Shown here: piece by piece, positions 52,135-59,395 of the stretch
Position numbering within the stretch: the stretch's first letter is position 1
Layout: each line of letters opens with the position of its first letter
Assembly (NCBI RefSeq): GCF_030812215.1
Contig: NZ_JAUSSG010000009.1
Span: 124,001-188,000 of the forward strand
Direction of reading: 5' to 3'
Source: Variovorax boronicumulans
GTDB taxonomy: Bacteria > Pseudomonadota > Gammaproteobacteria > Burkholderiales > Burkholderiaceae_C
DNA length: 64,000 bases
The notes under the pieces: generated by a model
Told to the model about the DNA's origin: nothing
Databases searched by the model: none
What the model saw: the letters and a program-made list of their open reading frames with translations, nothing else
Position numbers and translations under genes: made by a program

Positions 52135-54960
52135 TCACGTGGGCGTGACATCGCGTTCTTCACCGTTGATGCGCACCCGCACCGGCTTCTTGTCGCGCGC
52201 CTTGTCCGCGACGATTTCATAGGAAGCGACCACGCCGTTCTTCCACGTGCAGCTCACGCGATAGCCGCCCCGCGCACGCAGTCCGTTGAATGCGCCGGCT
52301 GCCTTCCAGTCGTCCGGACAGGCCGGCAGCAGCACGATCACGCCTTCGTGGCTTTGCAGCAGCATCTCGGTCAGCGCGCCGGAGATGCCGAAGTTGCCGT
52401 CCATCTGGAACGGCGGGTGGTTGCAGAAGAGGTTCTGCAGCGTGTTGTAGGTCAGCAGGCCGCGCAGCATCGTCTGCGCGCGCCCGGCATCGCCCAGCCG
52501 CGCGAAGAGTGCGCAGCGCCAGGGCCAGGTCCACGAACGGCGGCTGTCGCCGGTCACCATCGATGCGGTGAACGGCTGGTTGGGCACCTCGCCGCAACGC
52601 GCCTTCAGCGACACCAGCGCAGCGGCGGCGAACGCGGGCGTCTTTGCAGGCGTGATCTGGCGCCCCGGGTACACGGCGAACAGATGCGAGGTGTGGCGGT
52701 GGTTGTCCTTGGGGTCGTCGATGTCCCCCTGCCATTCCTGCAGCTGGCCCCACTTGCCGATCTTGTTCGGGGCGAGCTTCGCCTGCATGCCGGCCACGGT
52801 CGCCTGATAGGCCGCATCGATGTTCAGCGTGCGGGCCGCGTCCAGGTAGTTCTGGAACAGGTCCCAGATGATCTGCTGGTCGTACATCACGCCGTCTTCG
52901 GTCGGCCCGTGTTCGGGCGACCAGCCGTTGGGCGCCACGAGCAGGCCGTCGGTGCGCAGCTTCAGGCGGTCCTCCCAGAACTGGCAGATTTCCTTGAGCA
53001 TCGGATAGGCGGTATTGCGCAGGTAGTTCAGGTCCTGCGTGAACGCGAAGTGCTCGTACAGGTGCTGCGCATACCAGGCACTGGAGACGTTGTTCCAGTT
53101 CCAGGCGTTGCCGCCGAAGATGCTCTGGCTGGTGCGCGCCGTCCAGCCGCGCGTGGCGGCGCCGAAGGCGTTCCTCGTCGCGATCCGGCTCGGCTCGGCG
53201 ACCTGCGAGACGAAGTCGACCAGCGGCGTGTGGCAGTCCGGGAGACCGGTGCTCTCGGCGCCCCAGTAGTTCATCTGCACGTTGATGTTGGTGTGGTAGT
53301 CGCTCGCCCAGGCCGGGGAATTGCTGTCGTTCCACAGGCCCTGCAGGTTGGCGGGCAGGCCGCCTTGCCGCGACGAACTGACGAGCAGGTAGCGGCCGTA
53401 GTCGAACATCGCCTGCTCCAGGCCCGGGTCCGCCGCGCCGCCCGCATAGCGCTCCAGCCGCTGGCGCGTGGACAGCGCCAGCGCGGCAGCATCACTTTCG
53501 CCCCACGTGACGCTGGCGCGCGACATGACCGCGCCGAAATCCGCGACATGCGCCTGGCGCAACGTGTCGTAGGTCTTCGCGGCGGCCGCCGCGAGCGCGG
53601 CCTGCACGCGCGGCGCGGGGTCGGTGCTGCGCCAGCCGGCGGCGTAGTCCAGCTTGTAGTCGGTGCGCGCATCGACCAGCAAGGTGAGGCTGGTGCACTG
53701 ATCGAAGCGCAGCGCATTGCCGGCCACGGCGAGCTGCCCGTCTTCCTTCACCACCTGCACCGTGCAGGCGTATTTCAGGCTGTTGGCCAGGGTCCCGCTG
53801 AATGACACCTGGCCCGCGGCGGCATCGGCCGTCGCGGTGGCGCTCTGCTTGGAGGTCAGTGCGAGCGTGCCGGAGAACGCGCGCGCATCGCTGGCGGTGT
53901 AGCGGAACACCATCACGTCGTCGACCTTGCTGGCGAAAGCCTCGCGCACGAACTTGCGGCCGCCGGTACTGAACTCGGTGGTGTGCACGCCGATGCCGAG
54001 ATCCAGCGTGCGGCGGTAGCCCGAAGTGGCCGCTTCGGCGCCCGGCTTGAGGTCGACACCCGCAAGCGCGATCTCCGCCACCTGGAAGTGGCTCACGCCC
54101 GCCTTGGGCACGAAGGCGAACCGGTAGAAACGGTAGGCCGTCGTGTTGGCAAAGCTGAACGCCTTGGCTTGCGCGCGCGATTCGAACGGTGCAGGCAGCG
54201 AGCGCGTGTCCAGCGAGGTCCATGTCGCGCCGTCGTTCGATCCCGCGAAGGTCCATTGCTGCGGATCGCGCGCCGGTACGTCGTTGGCGCTCGTCAGCGT
54301 GTAGGCCGCGACGACGGCCGCCTGCGGCAGCTCGGCCTGCCAAAGCACCAGAGCGCCCGGGCCGTCGATGCACCACTTGGTTCCGCTGCTTCCATCCACG
54401 CTCCTGGCCACGCCTTCGCTGGCAGAGGCAGTGCCTTGCGGCGCGGGCCAGGTCACCTGGGGCGACGCCGCGCCCCCGGTGAAGGCGAGCGCGATGTCGC
54501 CGAAGGCCAGGTAGCTGCCGAAGCCCGTCACGCTCGTGTCGAAGGCATCGTCGTTCTTGCCGGCGAGCGCGTTGTCGTAGTTGTTGACCCCACCCCACAG
54601 GCTCTGCTCGTTGAACTGGATGCGCTCGTTGAAGGCGCCGCCGAACAGCATCGCGCCGAGGCGCGCGTTGCCGATGGGCAGCGCCTGCGATTCCCAGTCG
54701 GAGGCCGGGCTGTCGTACCAGAGGGCACGCGACGCGATCTTGGCCGGCGCGAACAGCGCGGGCGTTTCCACCGAGGCGATCGGCTCGCCTGCGCCCGCTG
54801 CCGGAGCGGCCGCTCCGGTGCCGCCGGCCGGCAGCCCGCCCGATGCCGCACCGCCACCACCGCCGCCGCATGCCTGCAGCACCGGCAGCATGGACACCGC
54901 GCCGCTGAGCTTGAGCAGCGCACGGCGCTGGAGGTCTTGAGGATTGCGCGTCTCGTTCAT
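52135..54960 (-). CDS. GH95 alpha-L-fucosidase, Tat-type lipoprotein with inserted discoidin-like domain
   Basis: 941 residues. The N-terminus has a twin-arginine motif (Q-R-R-A-L-L-K, 11-17) and a lipobox L-Q-A-C (Cys31), followed by six glycines and a Pro/Ala linker. The GH95 N-terminal beta domain begins near 80 (WYDSPASDWESQALPIGNARLGAMLFG). It is interrupted at about 163-301 by an F5/8 type C (discoidin)-like module (DGSSGTKWCID, WTFAGSNDGATWTSLDTR, YRFYRFAF). It resumes at YRRTLDLGIGVH. The catalytic (alpha/alpha)6 barrel has Asn558 and Asn560 (HTNINVQMNYW), Glu683 (SPEHGP) and Asp854 (QMDGNFG). These match the catalytic residues of characterised 1,2-alpha-L-fucosidases. Predicted to release fucose outside the inner membrane. 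Confidence 0.92.
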   Translation of the reverse strand: MNETRNPQDLQRRALLKLSGAVSMLPVLQACGGGGGGAASGGLPAGGTGAAAPAAGAGEPIASVETPALFAPAKIASRALWYDSPASDWESQALPIGNARLGAMLFGGAFNERIQFNEQSLWGGVNNYDNALAGKNDDAFDTSVTGFGSYLAFGDIALAFTGGAASPQVTWPAPQGTASASEGVARSVDGSSGTKWCIDGPGALVLWQAELPQAAVVAAYTLTSANDVPARDPQQWTFAGSNDGATWTSLDTRSLPAPFESRAQAKAFSFANTTAYRFYRFAFVPKAGVSHFQVAEIALAGVDLKPGAEAATSGYRRTLDLGIGVHTTEFSTGGRKFVREAFASKVDDVMVFRYTASDARAFSGTLALTSKQSATATADAAAGQVSFSGTLANSLKYACTVQVVKEDGQLAVAGNALRFDQCTSLTLLVDARTDYKLDYAAGWRSTDPAPRVQAALAAAAAKTYDTLRQAHVADFGAVMSRASVTWGESDAAALALSTRQRLERYAGGAADPGLEQAMFDYGRYLLVSSSRQGGLPANLQGLWNDSNSPAWASDYHTNINVQMNYWGAESTGLPDCHTPLVDFVSQVAEPSRIATRNAFGAATRGWTARTSQSIFGGNAWNWNNVSSAWYAQHLYEHFAFTQDLNYLRNTAYPMLKEICQFWEDRLKLRTDGLLVAPNGWSPEHGPTEDGVMYDQQIIWDLFQNYLDAARTLNIDAAYQATVAGMQAKLAPNKIGKWGQLQEWQGDIDDPKDNHRHTSHLFAVYPGRQITPAKTPAFAAAALVSLKARCGEVPNQPFTASMVTGDSRRSWTWPWRCALFARLGDAGRAQTMLRGLLTYNTLQNLFCNHPPFQMDGNFGISGALTEMLLQSHEGVIVLLPACPDDWKAAGAFNGLRARGGYRVSCTWKNGVVASYEIVADKARDKKPVRVRINGEERDVTPT

Positions 54961-54975
54961 GGATCGCCTCCTGCT

Positions 54976-56040
54976 TCAGAACGTATGGCTGATGCCGAAA
55001 TACGTACCCGACTGCTTGCCGCCCGCGGCCGGGTTGTTGTTGGTGGCTTCCACCGAGAAGTTGGCGGTCTCGCTGTTGTAGACCTTGCCCACCGATGCGT
55101 AGAGCAGCGTGCGCTTGGAGAGCGCGTAGTTCGCGCCCAGCATGTACAGGTTGGCGCTGCCCGCGTTCCGGTTCTGCGTGACGCGAAACATCGAGCCGAT
55201 CAGCGTCAGCCACGGCGTGATCCTGTAGTTGGCGCCGACCCAGTAGTGGTTGGCCTTGCTCGGCGCGCTGAGCGGCGCATCGGGCGCCGACAGCCGCTGG
55301 TAGCCGACGAACATCTTCAGGTCGTCGAAGAAAGTGGCGGTGCCGCCGAGCGTGAGCTCCTTGGACTGATTGAAGAGATCGGAGTACTTGCCGTTCTTGT
55401 CGCGCGCCAAGTCGTAGATGGCGCGCACTTCGAACGAGGGCGCGATGTACGAGACCGAGATGCCATCCTTGCGCAGCTTCGTGAAGCCGTCGGTCTGCTC
55501 GCCCAGGCCCGTTTGCACGGTGGCGCTGAAGCCGCCCCAGGTCGGCGTCGTGTATTCGACGCCGTTGTCGTTGCCCTGCCAGTTGCGCCCGCGCACGAGC
55601 GTCGCCGTGCCGATGAACTGCTGGCCCGTCGGGTCGATGTACCAGACGTCGTTGGCGATCGACAGGTTCTTGCCCAGCACCAGCTTGCCCCAGTAGTCCT
55701 GCAGGCCGACGTAGGAGCGGCGGTTCAGCAGCAGGTCGGCGCCGTTGGGCTTGGCCTTGGGCAGGTCGAAGCCGCCTTCCAGCACGAAGAAGGCGGCCAT
55801 TCCGCCGCCCAGATCCTCCGTGCCCTTCACGCCCAGCATGCTGGTGCCCCATTGGTTGCCAGCCGCGCGCCACAGGTGGCCCCTGCCCTGGCCCGCGTCG
55901 TTGGCGATGTTGTTCTGGTAATCGACGCCTGCCACGGCGCGACCGTAGAGGGTCACGCTGCTCTGGGCCTGGGCGTTCGTCGCGCCGAGGCCGAGGCAGG
56001 CGCACAAGGCGCCCACCACGGCGCTGGTTCTGGAATTCAT
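54976..56040 (-). CDS. General outer-membrane porin
   Basis: 354 residues; ATG 56040 with AGGAGACAAGAAG just upstream. Signal peptide ends at AQAQ, and the mature start QSSVTLYGRAVAGVDY is standard for the burkholderial/comamonad trimeric porins. Alternating beta strands run throughout, with C-terminal YFGISHTF ending in Phe. A typical loop-3 region lies around 100-125. First gene of the fucose operon, so it probably widens outer-membrane access for fucosides. Confidence 0.93.
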   Translation of the reverse strand: MNSRTSAVVGALCACLGLGATNAQAQSSVTLYGRAVAGVDYQNNIANDAGQGRGHLWRAAGNQWGTSMLGVKGTEDLGGGMAAFFVLEGGFDLPKAKPNGADLLLNRRSYVGLQDYWGKLVLGKNLSIANDVWYIDPTGQQFIGTATLVRGRNWQGNDNGVEYTTPTWGGFSATVQTGLGEQTDGFTKLRKDGISVSYIAPSFEVRAIYDLARDKNGKYSDLFNQSKELTLGGTATFFDDLKMFVGYQRLSAPDAPLSAPSKANHYWVGANYRITPWLTLIGSMFRVTQNRNAGSANLYMLGANYALSKRTLLYASVGKVYNSETANFSVEATNNNPAAGGKQSGTYFGISHTF

Positions 56041-56112
56041 CTTCTTGTCTCCTGTTGTTTTCTGAATGGATGGATGCGGACCGGGAACAGGTACTGGTGT
56101 GTGACAGCCCTT

Positions 56113-56125
56113 TTGGCCTGACCAA
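56113..56125. promoter_or_regulatory. GntR (FadR-type) site 1
   Basis: TTGGCCTGACCAA, a near-perfect palindrome (TTGGYC-N-GRCCAA). It is one of four related sites in the gap between the porin and GntR genes, nearest the porin start codon. Confidence 0.75.
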
Positions 56126-56126
56126 T

Positions 56127-56139
56127 TTGGTATGACCAC
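56127..56139. promoter_or_regulatory. GntR (FadR-type) site 2
   Basis: TTGGTATGACCAC. TGGTATGACCA matches the FadR-subfamily operator consensus TNGTNNNACNA exactly. It is adjacent to site 1, with the centres 14 bases apart. Confidence 0.78.
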
Positions 56140-56156
56140 TTTGCCATATTGATTAA

Positions 56157-56169
56157 TTGGCCTTACCAG
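56157..56169. promoter_or_regulatory. GntR (FadR-type) site 3
   Basis: TTGGCCTTACCAG, same TGG-N5-CCA pattern, 30 bases from site 2. An additional TTCGGG-TTAT-CCCGAA hairpin lies just right of it (56181-56196). Confidence 0.7.
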
Positions 56170-56243
56170 AACAAACCCTTTTCGGGTTATCCCGAAGAGA
56201 AGGCAGCGAAATAAGCGAAAAGTAGGCGTTTGAAGATGTCAAA

Positions 56244-56256
56244 CTGGCATGACCAG
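56244..56256. promoter_or_regulatory. GntR (FadR-type) site 4
   Basis: CTGGCATGACCAG, a near-perfect palindrome, 28 bases before the preferred GntR ATG (56284). Its position argues against the upstream TTG (56230) as start and suggests autoregulation. Confidence 0.72.
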
Positions 56257-56283
56257 ATCGCCTTCCGTTTCCGCATCGACGCC

Positions 56284-56997
56284 ATGCAGCCTTCCGCCAA
56301 ACCCAACGACACCCGCCGGCTCTACCAACAGATCGCGGACCAGATCCGGGCTTTCATCCGCGACCGCAACCTGCCCGCCGGCGCGCGGCTGCCCCCGGAG
56401 CGGGAACTGGCGTTGCAGTTGGGGGTGTCGCGGCCATCGCTGCGCGAGGCGCTGATCGCCCTGGAAATCGACGGGCGCATCGAGATTCGGATGGGCTCAG
56501 GCGTCTACGTTTGCGCGTCGCACGACGCGCCCGAGCGCGCAACGCCGGCGGTCGGCGAGAGCCCGTCCGAAATGATGCAGGCGCGCGCGATGCTCGAAGG
56601 CTCGGTGGTCACGCTGGCTTCGGCGCGCGTCACGCCGCCGCTTCTGGAGCGCGTGAGGGCATCGCTGGAAAGCATGCGCCAGGACGGCCTCAATGGCCGC
56701 ACGCAGATCGAGAACGACCGGCGCTTTCACCTCGCCATCGCGGAGATGACGGGCAACTCGGTGCTCGTGCGGCTGGTGGGAGAACTGTTCGACGGGCGGC
56801 ACAGCCCGATCTCGTCGCGCATGAGTGCGCGCACCGAGGATTCGCAAGCCTGGAAGGCGGCGTTCGTGGAACACGAGGCGATCTACCGCGCGCTGGAAGC
56901 GCGCGATCCGCAGGCTGCGGTGGCGGCGATGCTCCATCACCTGAGTGCATCGCATGCGCGGTGGACGGCAGAGTCCACGCCGACCTCCGCGGAATGA
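56284..56997 (+). CDS. GntR/FadR family regulator of the fucose operon
   Basis: 237 residues from ATG 56284. An in-frame TTG at 56230 would place operator site 4 inside the gene and is less likely. Winged helix-turn-helix 10-80: RLYQQIADQIRAFIRDRNLPAGARLPPERELALQLGVSRPSLREALIALEIDGRIEIRMGSGVYV. FCD ligand domain follows, with its Asp-Arg-x-Phe-His (ENDRRFHLAIAEMTGN). Divergent from the ten-gene operon and flanked by four matching operators, so it is very likely the operon's regulator. A fucose-pathway acid is the probable effector by analogy with sugar-acid responsive FadR-type proteins. Confidence 0.92.
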   Translation: MQPSAKPNDTRRLYQQIADQIRAFIRDRNLPAGARLPPERELALQLGVSRPSLREALIALEIDGRIEIRMGSGVYVCASHDAPERATPAVGESPSEMMQARAMLEGSVVTLASARVTPPLLERVRASLESMRQDGLNGRTQIENDRRFHLAIAEMTGNSVLVRLVGELFDGRHSPISSRMSARTEDSQAWKAAFVEHEAIYRALEARDPQAAVAAMLHHLSASHARWTAESTPTSAE

Positions 56998-57042
56998 ACG
57001 GCGAGCGCCGCGCTGAACAGCGGCGCTCCCGATCAACCTGCG

Positions 57043-58017
57043 TCAGTCCGCGTAGACGCCGGCCGCCTTGATCACAGGCGTCCACTTCGCAATCTCACCC
57101 ACCACGAACTTCTTGTGGCCCGCCGGTTCGATGCGGCCGTCGGTCGCGACCACGGCGCCCAGCAGCTCTTCGCGCTTGATGAAGTCCGGGTCCTTCAGCG
57201 CCACCTTCAGCGCATCGTTGAGCTTCTTCAACACCGGTGCCGGCGTGCCCTTGGGTGCGTACAGGCCGTGCCAGATCGTGACCTCGAAGTTCTTCAGGCC
57301 CGCTTCGTCGAGCGTGGGCAGGTCCTTCAAGAGCGGCGTGGTCAGGCGCTTGGGCGTGGTCACCGCATAGGCCTTGACCTTCTTCGCCTCGATCTGCGGC
57401 GAGGTGTTGGTGCTCTGGTCGCACAGGAGGTCGATCTGGCCGCCGATCAGGTCGGTGATGGCCGGCGCGGTGCCCTTGTAGGGCACGGGCGTCATCTCGG
57501 TCTTGGTCGCGCTCTGGAAGAGCAGGCCGCACAGGTGCGAGGCCGATCCCACGCCCGCGTTGCCGATGTTGATCTTGCCCTTGTTGGCGGCGATCCAGGC
57601 CGTCAGCTCCTTGTAGTTGTTGGCCGGCAGGCTGGGCTTGGAGATCAGCGTCATCGGCACGTCGTTGACGATGCCCAAGTACTCGAAATCGGTCTCGACC
57701 TTGAAGGGCACGTTGCGCACCAGCGTCGGCACGGTCGCCATCGCGATGTGGTTCAGCAGCAGCGTGTAGCCGTCGGGCGTGGCGCGCGCCACCTTGGCCG
57801 CGCCGATGGAGCTGCCGGCGCCGGGCACGTTGTCGATGATCACGCTCGCGCCGCCCAGCGGCTTGCGCAGCGCCTCGGCCAGGTCGCGCGCCACGCGGTC
57901 GGTCGGGCCGCCGGCCGCGAAGGGCACGACGATGGTCACGGGCTTGCCCGCGGGAAAGTCCTGCGCATGTGCGCCAACGACAAAGGCAATCGCTGCGAAA
58001 GCGAACAGTTTTTTCAT
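57043..58017 (-). CDS. Bug family (TctC-like) solute-binding protein
   Basis: 324 residues from ATG 58017. Signal peptide MKKLFAFAAIAFVVGAHAQ. Bug fold: the VTIVVPFAAGGPTDRVARDLAEAL loop that binds carboxylates, VIIDNVPGAGSSIGAAKVARATPDGYTLLL, and PVPYKGTAPAITDLIGGQIDLLCD. Such periplasmic proteins bind aromatic or dicarboxylic acids, amides and nicotinate, often without linked TctAB permease genes, as here. It is the last gene of the operon after two ester hydrolases, so it may bind the acid they release. Confidence 0.9.
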   Translation of the reverse strand: MKKLFAFAAIAFVVGAHAQDFPAGKPVTIVVPFAAGGPTDRVARDLAEALRKPLGGASVIIDNVPGAGSSIGAAKVARATPDGYTLLLNHIAMATVPTLVRNVPFKVETDFEYLGIVNDVPMTLISKPSLPANNYKELTAWIAANKGKINIGNAGVGSASHLCGLLFQSATKTEMTPVPYKGTAPAITDLIGGQIDLLCDQSTNTSPQIEAKKVKAYAVTTPKRLTTPLLKDLPTLDEAGLKNFEVTIWHGLYAPKGTPAPVLKKLNDALKVALKDPDFIKREELLGAVVATDGRIEPAGHKKFVVGEIAKWTPVIKAAGVYAD

Positions 58018-58048
58018 GAAGGTCTCCGTCAAGGTCAAAGAAGAAAAA

Positions 58049-59395
58049 TCAGGGGGCGCGCGAAGGCACGCGGCTCTCGAGCGTGGGCGGTTGCCATTCG
58101 GGCTTGATGTGGCAGCCGTTCTTGCCGTCGGTGTCGTAGCGCGGCGCAAGCGAGGCGCAGCGTTGCGCCAGGCTCTGGGGCGTGGGTTTCTCGCCCTTGT
58201 CGATCCAGTCCATCAGCGCGCCGAAGAGCGCGGGGTATTCCGCATCGCTGAGGTAGCTGTGCTCGCGCTCGGCGCTGAAGCTCTGCACCAAGTTGCCGCC
58301 TGTACCGGCCGCGTCGCGGATGCGGCGGTAGGCGTTCTCGAGTTCGACGAACGCGGTCGGGTCGTCGATGGCGTGCAGCCCGACCGTGGGCAGCGAGGTG
58401 CGGCCCGTGGGCTGGCTGTCGGCCGCGAGCGCGCCCTTGGCTTGCGGGTCGGCCGCGTAGCGCAGCACGCCGGCGTTGAGCGCTGCATCGTCGGCAGAGC
58501 CGCTGTAGACCACGCCGATGTTGCCGAAGGGATTGCGGCCGTTCAGGCGCTTTTGCACCAGGTCCTGGAAGAGCCACGTCGCCCAGTTCAGATGGCCGAG
58601 GAGCGAGCGCTCCTGGATCTTCACGACCGAAAGAATGGTCTTCAGGCGCGCTGCCTGCTCGGGCGTGCGCTGCGCGGCGGGCATGCCGACGCCGGTGCAT
58701 TCCTTGACGCGCGCGGCGAGTTCGGCGCGCGTGAGCTTCGAATCGAGCGGCAGGCCCATCCACAGCGGGTACTGCGGCTCGTCCGGGCGCGGATGGTTGC
58801 GGCAGACGTACTGGTAGACCACGCGCAGGTCGAGCCGAAAGTCGTAGGCGCTGTTGCCGCCGCCGAGCACGCCGCTGGTGAGCAGCAGGCCGGCGTACGG
58901 GCTCTTCGCGTCGCCGACAGGTGCATAGAGTTCGGCAGCCTTCGCCGCCACGCCCGCGCCGTAGCTCTGGCCGTGCAGCAGCGTGCGCCTGGGCTGGCCG
59001 AAGTGGCGCACGAAGATCTGGCGCAGGCGCTCGGTGTCTTCGGCCGCCATCGTCACGCCGTAGCCGCCGCGCCGGTAGGTGGAGCCGGCCCAGGCGTAGC
59101 CGGCCTTCACGGTGATGGCCCAGCGCTTGAGGTCTTCCTCGCTGCGTTCGAGCTTGGGCGGACCGGTCTCGGGGCCGCCGTGGGCGTGCATCACGAGGAC
59201 GCGGTTCCAGTCCTTCGGAATGGCGATCCAGTAGAGCGCGCCCGTGCCGTCTTCACCGGTGTAGCAGCGCGCGGCCTCGGGCACGGGTGCCGGGCAGGTC
59301 GCGGGCTTCGGCGCGCTGGGCGCCGCGTGCGCGGACAGCAGCGGCGTCGCGCCGATCAGGGCGAAGGCGGCAAGGTGCGAGAGGTGCTTTTTCAA
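58049..59395 (-). CDS. Secreted alpha/beta hydrolase (esterase/peptidase-like)
   Basis: 448 residues starting at TTG 59395, which overlaps the tannase-like gene's stop (TTGA). The next in-frame ATG falls beyond the signal peptide. Signal peptide MKKHLSHLAAFALIGATPLLSAHA. Alpha/beta-hydrolase features: VLVMHAHGGPETG (oxyanion region), nucleophile elbow LLHGQSYGAGVAAKAAELY and a late His in EREHSYLSDAEYP, with Cys residues likely paired. The annotated family is uncertain. Coupled translation with the tannase-like protein points to a joint extracytoplasmic ester-degrading role. Confidence 0.78.
   Translation of the reverse strand: MKKHLSHLAAFALIGATPLLSAHAAPSAPKPATCPAPVPEAARCYTGEDGTGALYWIAIPKDWNRVLVMHAHGGPETGPPKLERSEEDLKRWAITVKAGYAWAGSTYRRGGYGVTMAAEDTERLRQIFVRHFGQPRRTLLHGQSYGAGVAAKAAELYAPVGDAKSPYAGLLLTSGVLGGGNSAYDFRLDLRVVYQYVCRNHPRPDEPQYPLWMGLPLDSKLTRAELAARVKECTGVGMPAAQRTPEQAARLKTILSVVKIQERSLLGHLNWATWLFQDLVQKRLNGRNPFGNIGVVYSGSADDAALNAGVLRYAADPQAKGALAADSQPTGRTSLPTVGLHAIDDPTAFVELENAYRRIRDAAGTGGNLVQSFSAEREHSYLSDAEYPALFGALMDWIDKGEKPTPQSLAQRCASLAPRYDTDGKNGCHIKPEWQPPTLESRVPSRAP

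Noticed and set aside
56230..56283. TTG at 56230 as start of the GntR gene
   Set aside because: It would put operator site 4 inside the coding region and add residues outside the winged-helix fold; ATG 56284 fits better, though neither has a strong ribosome site.
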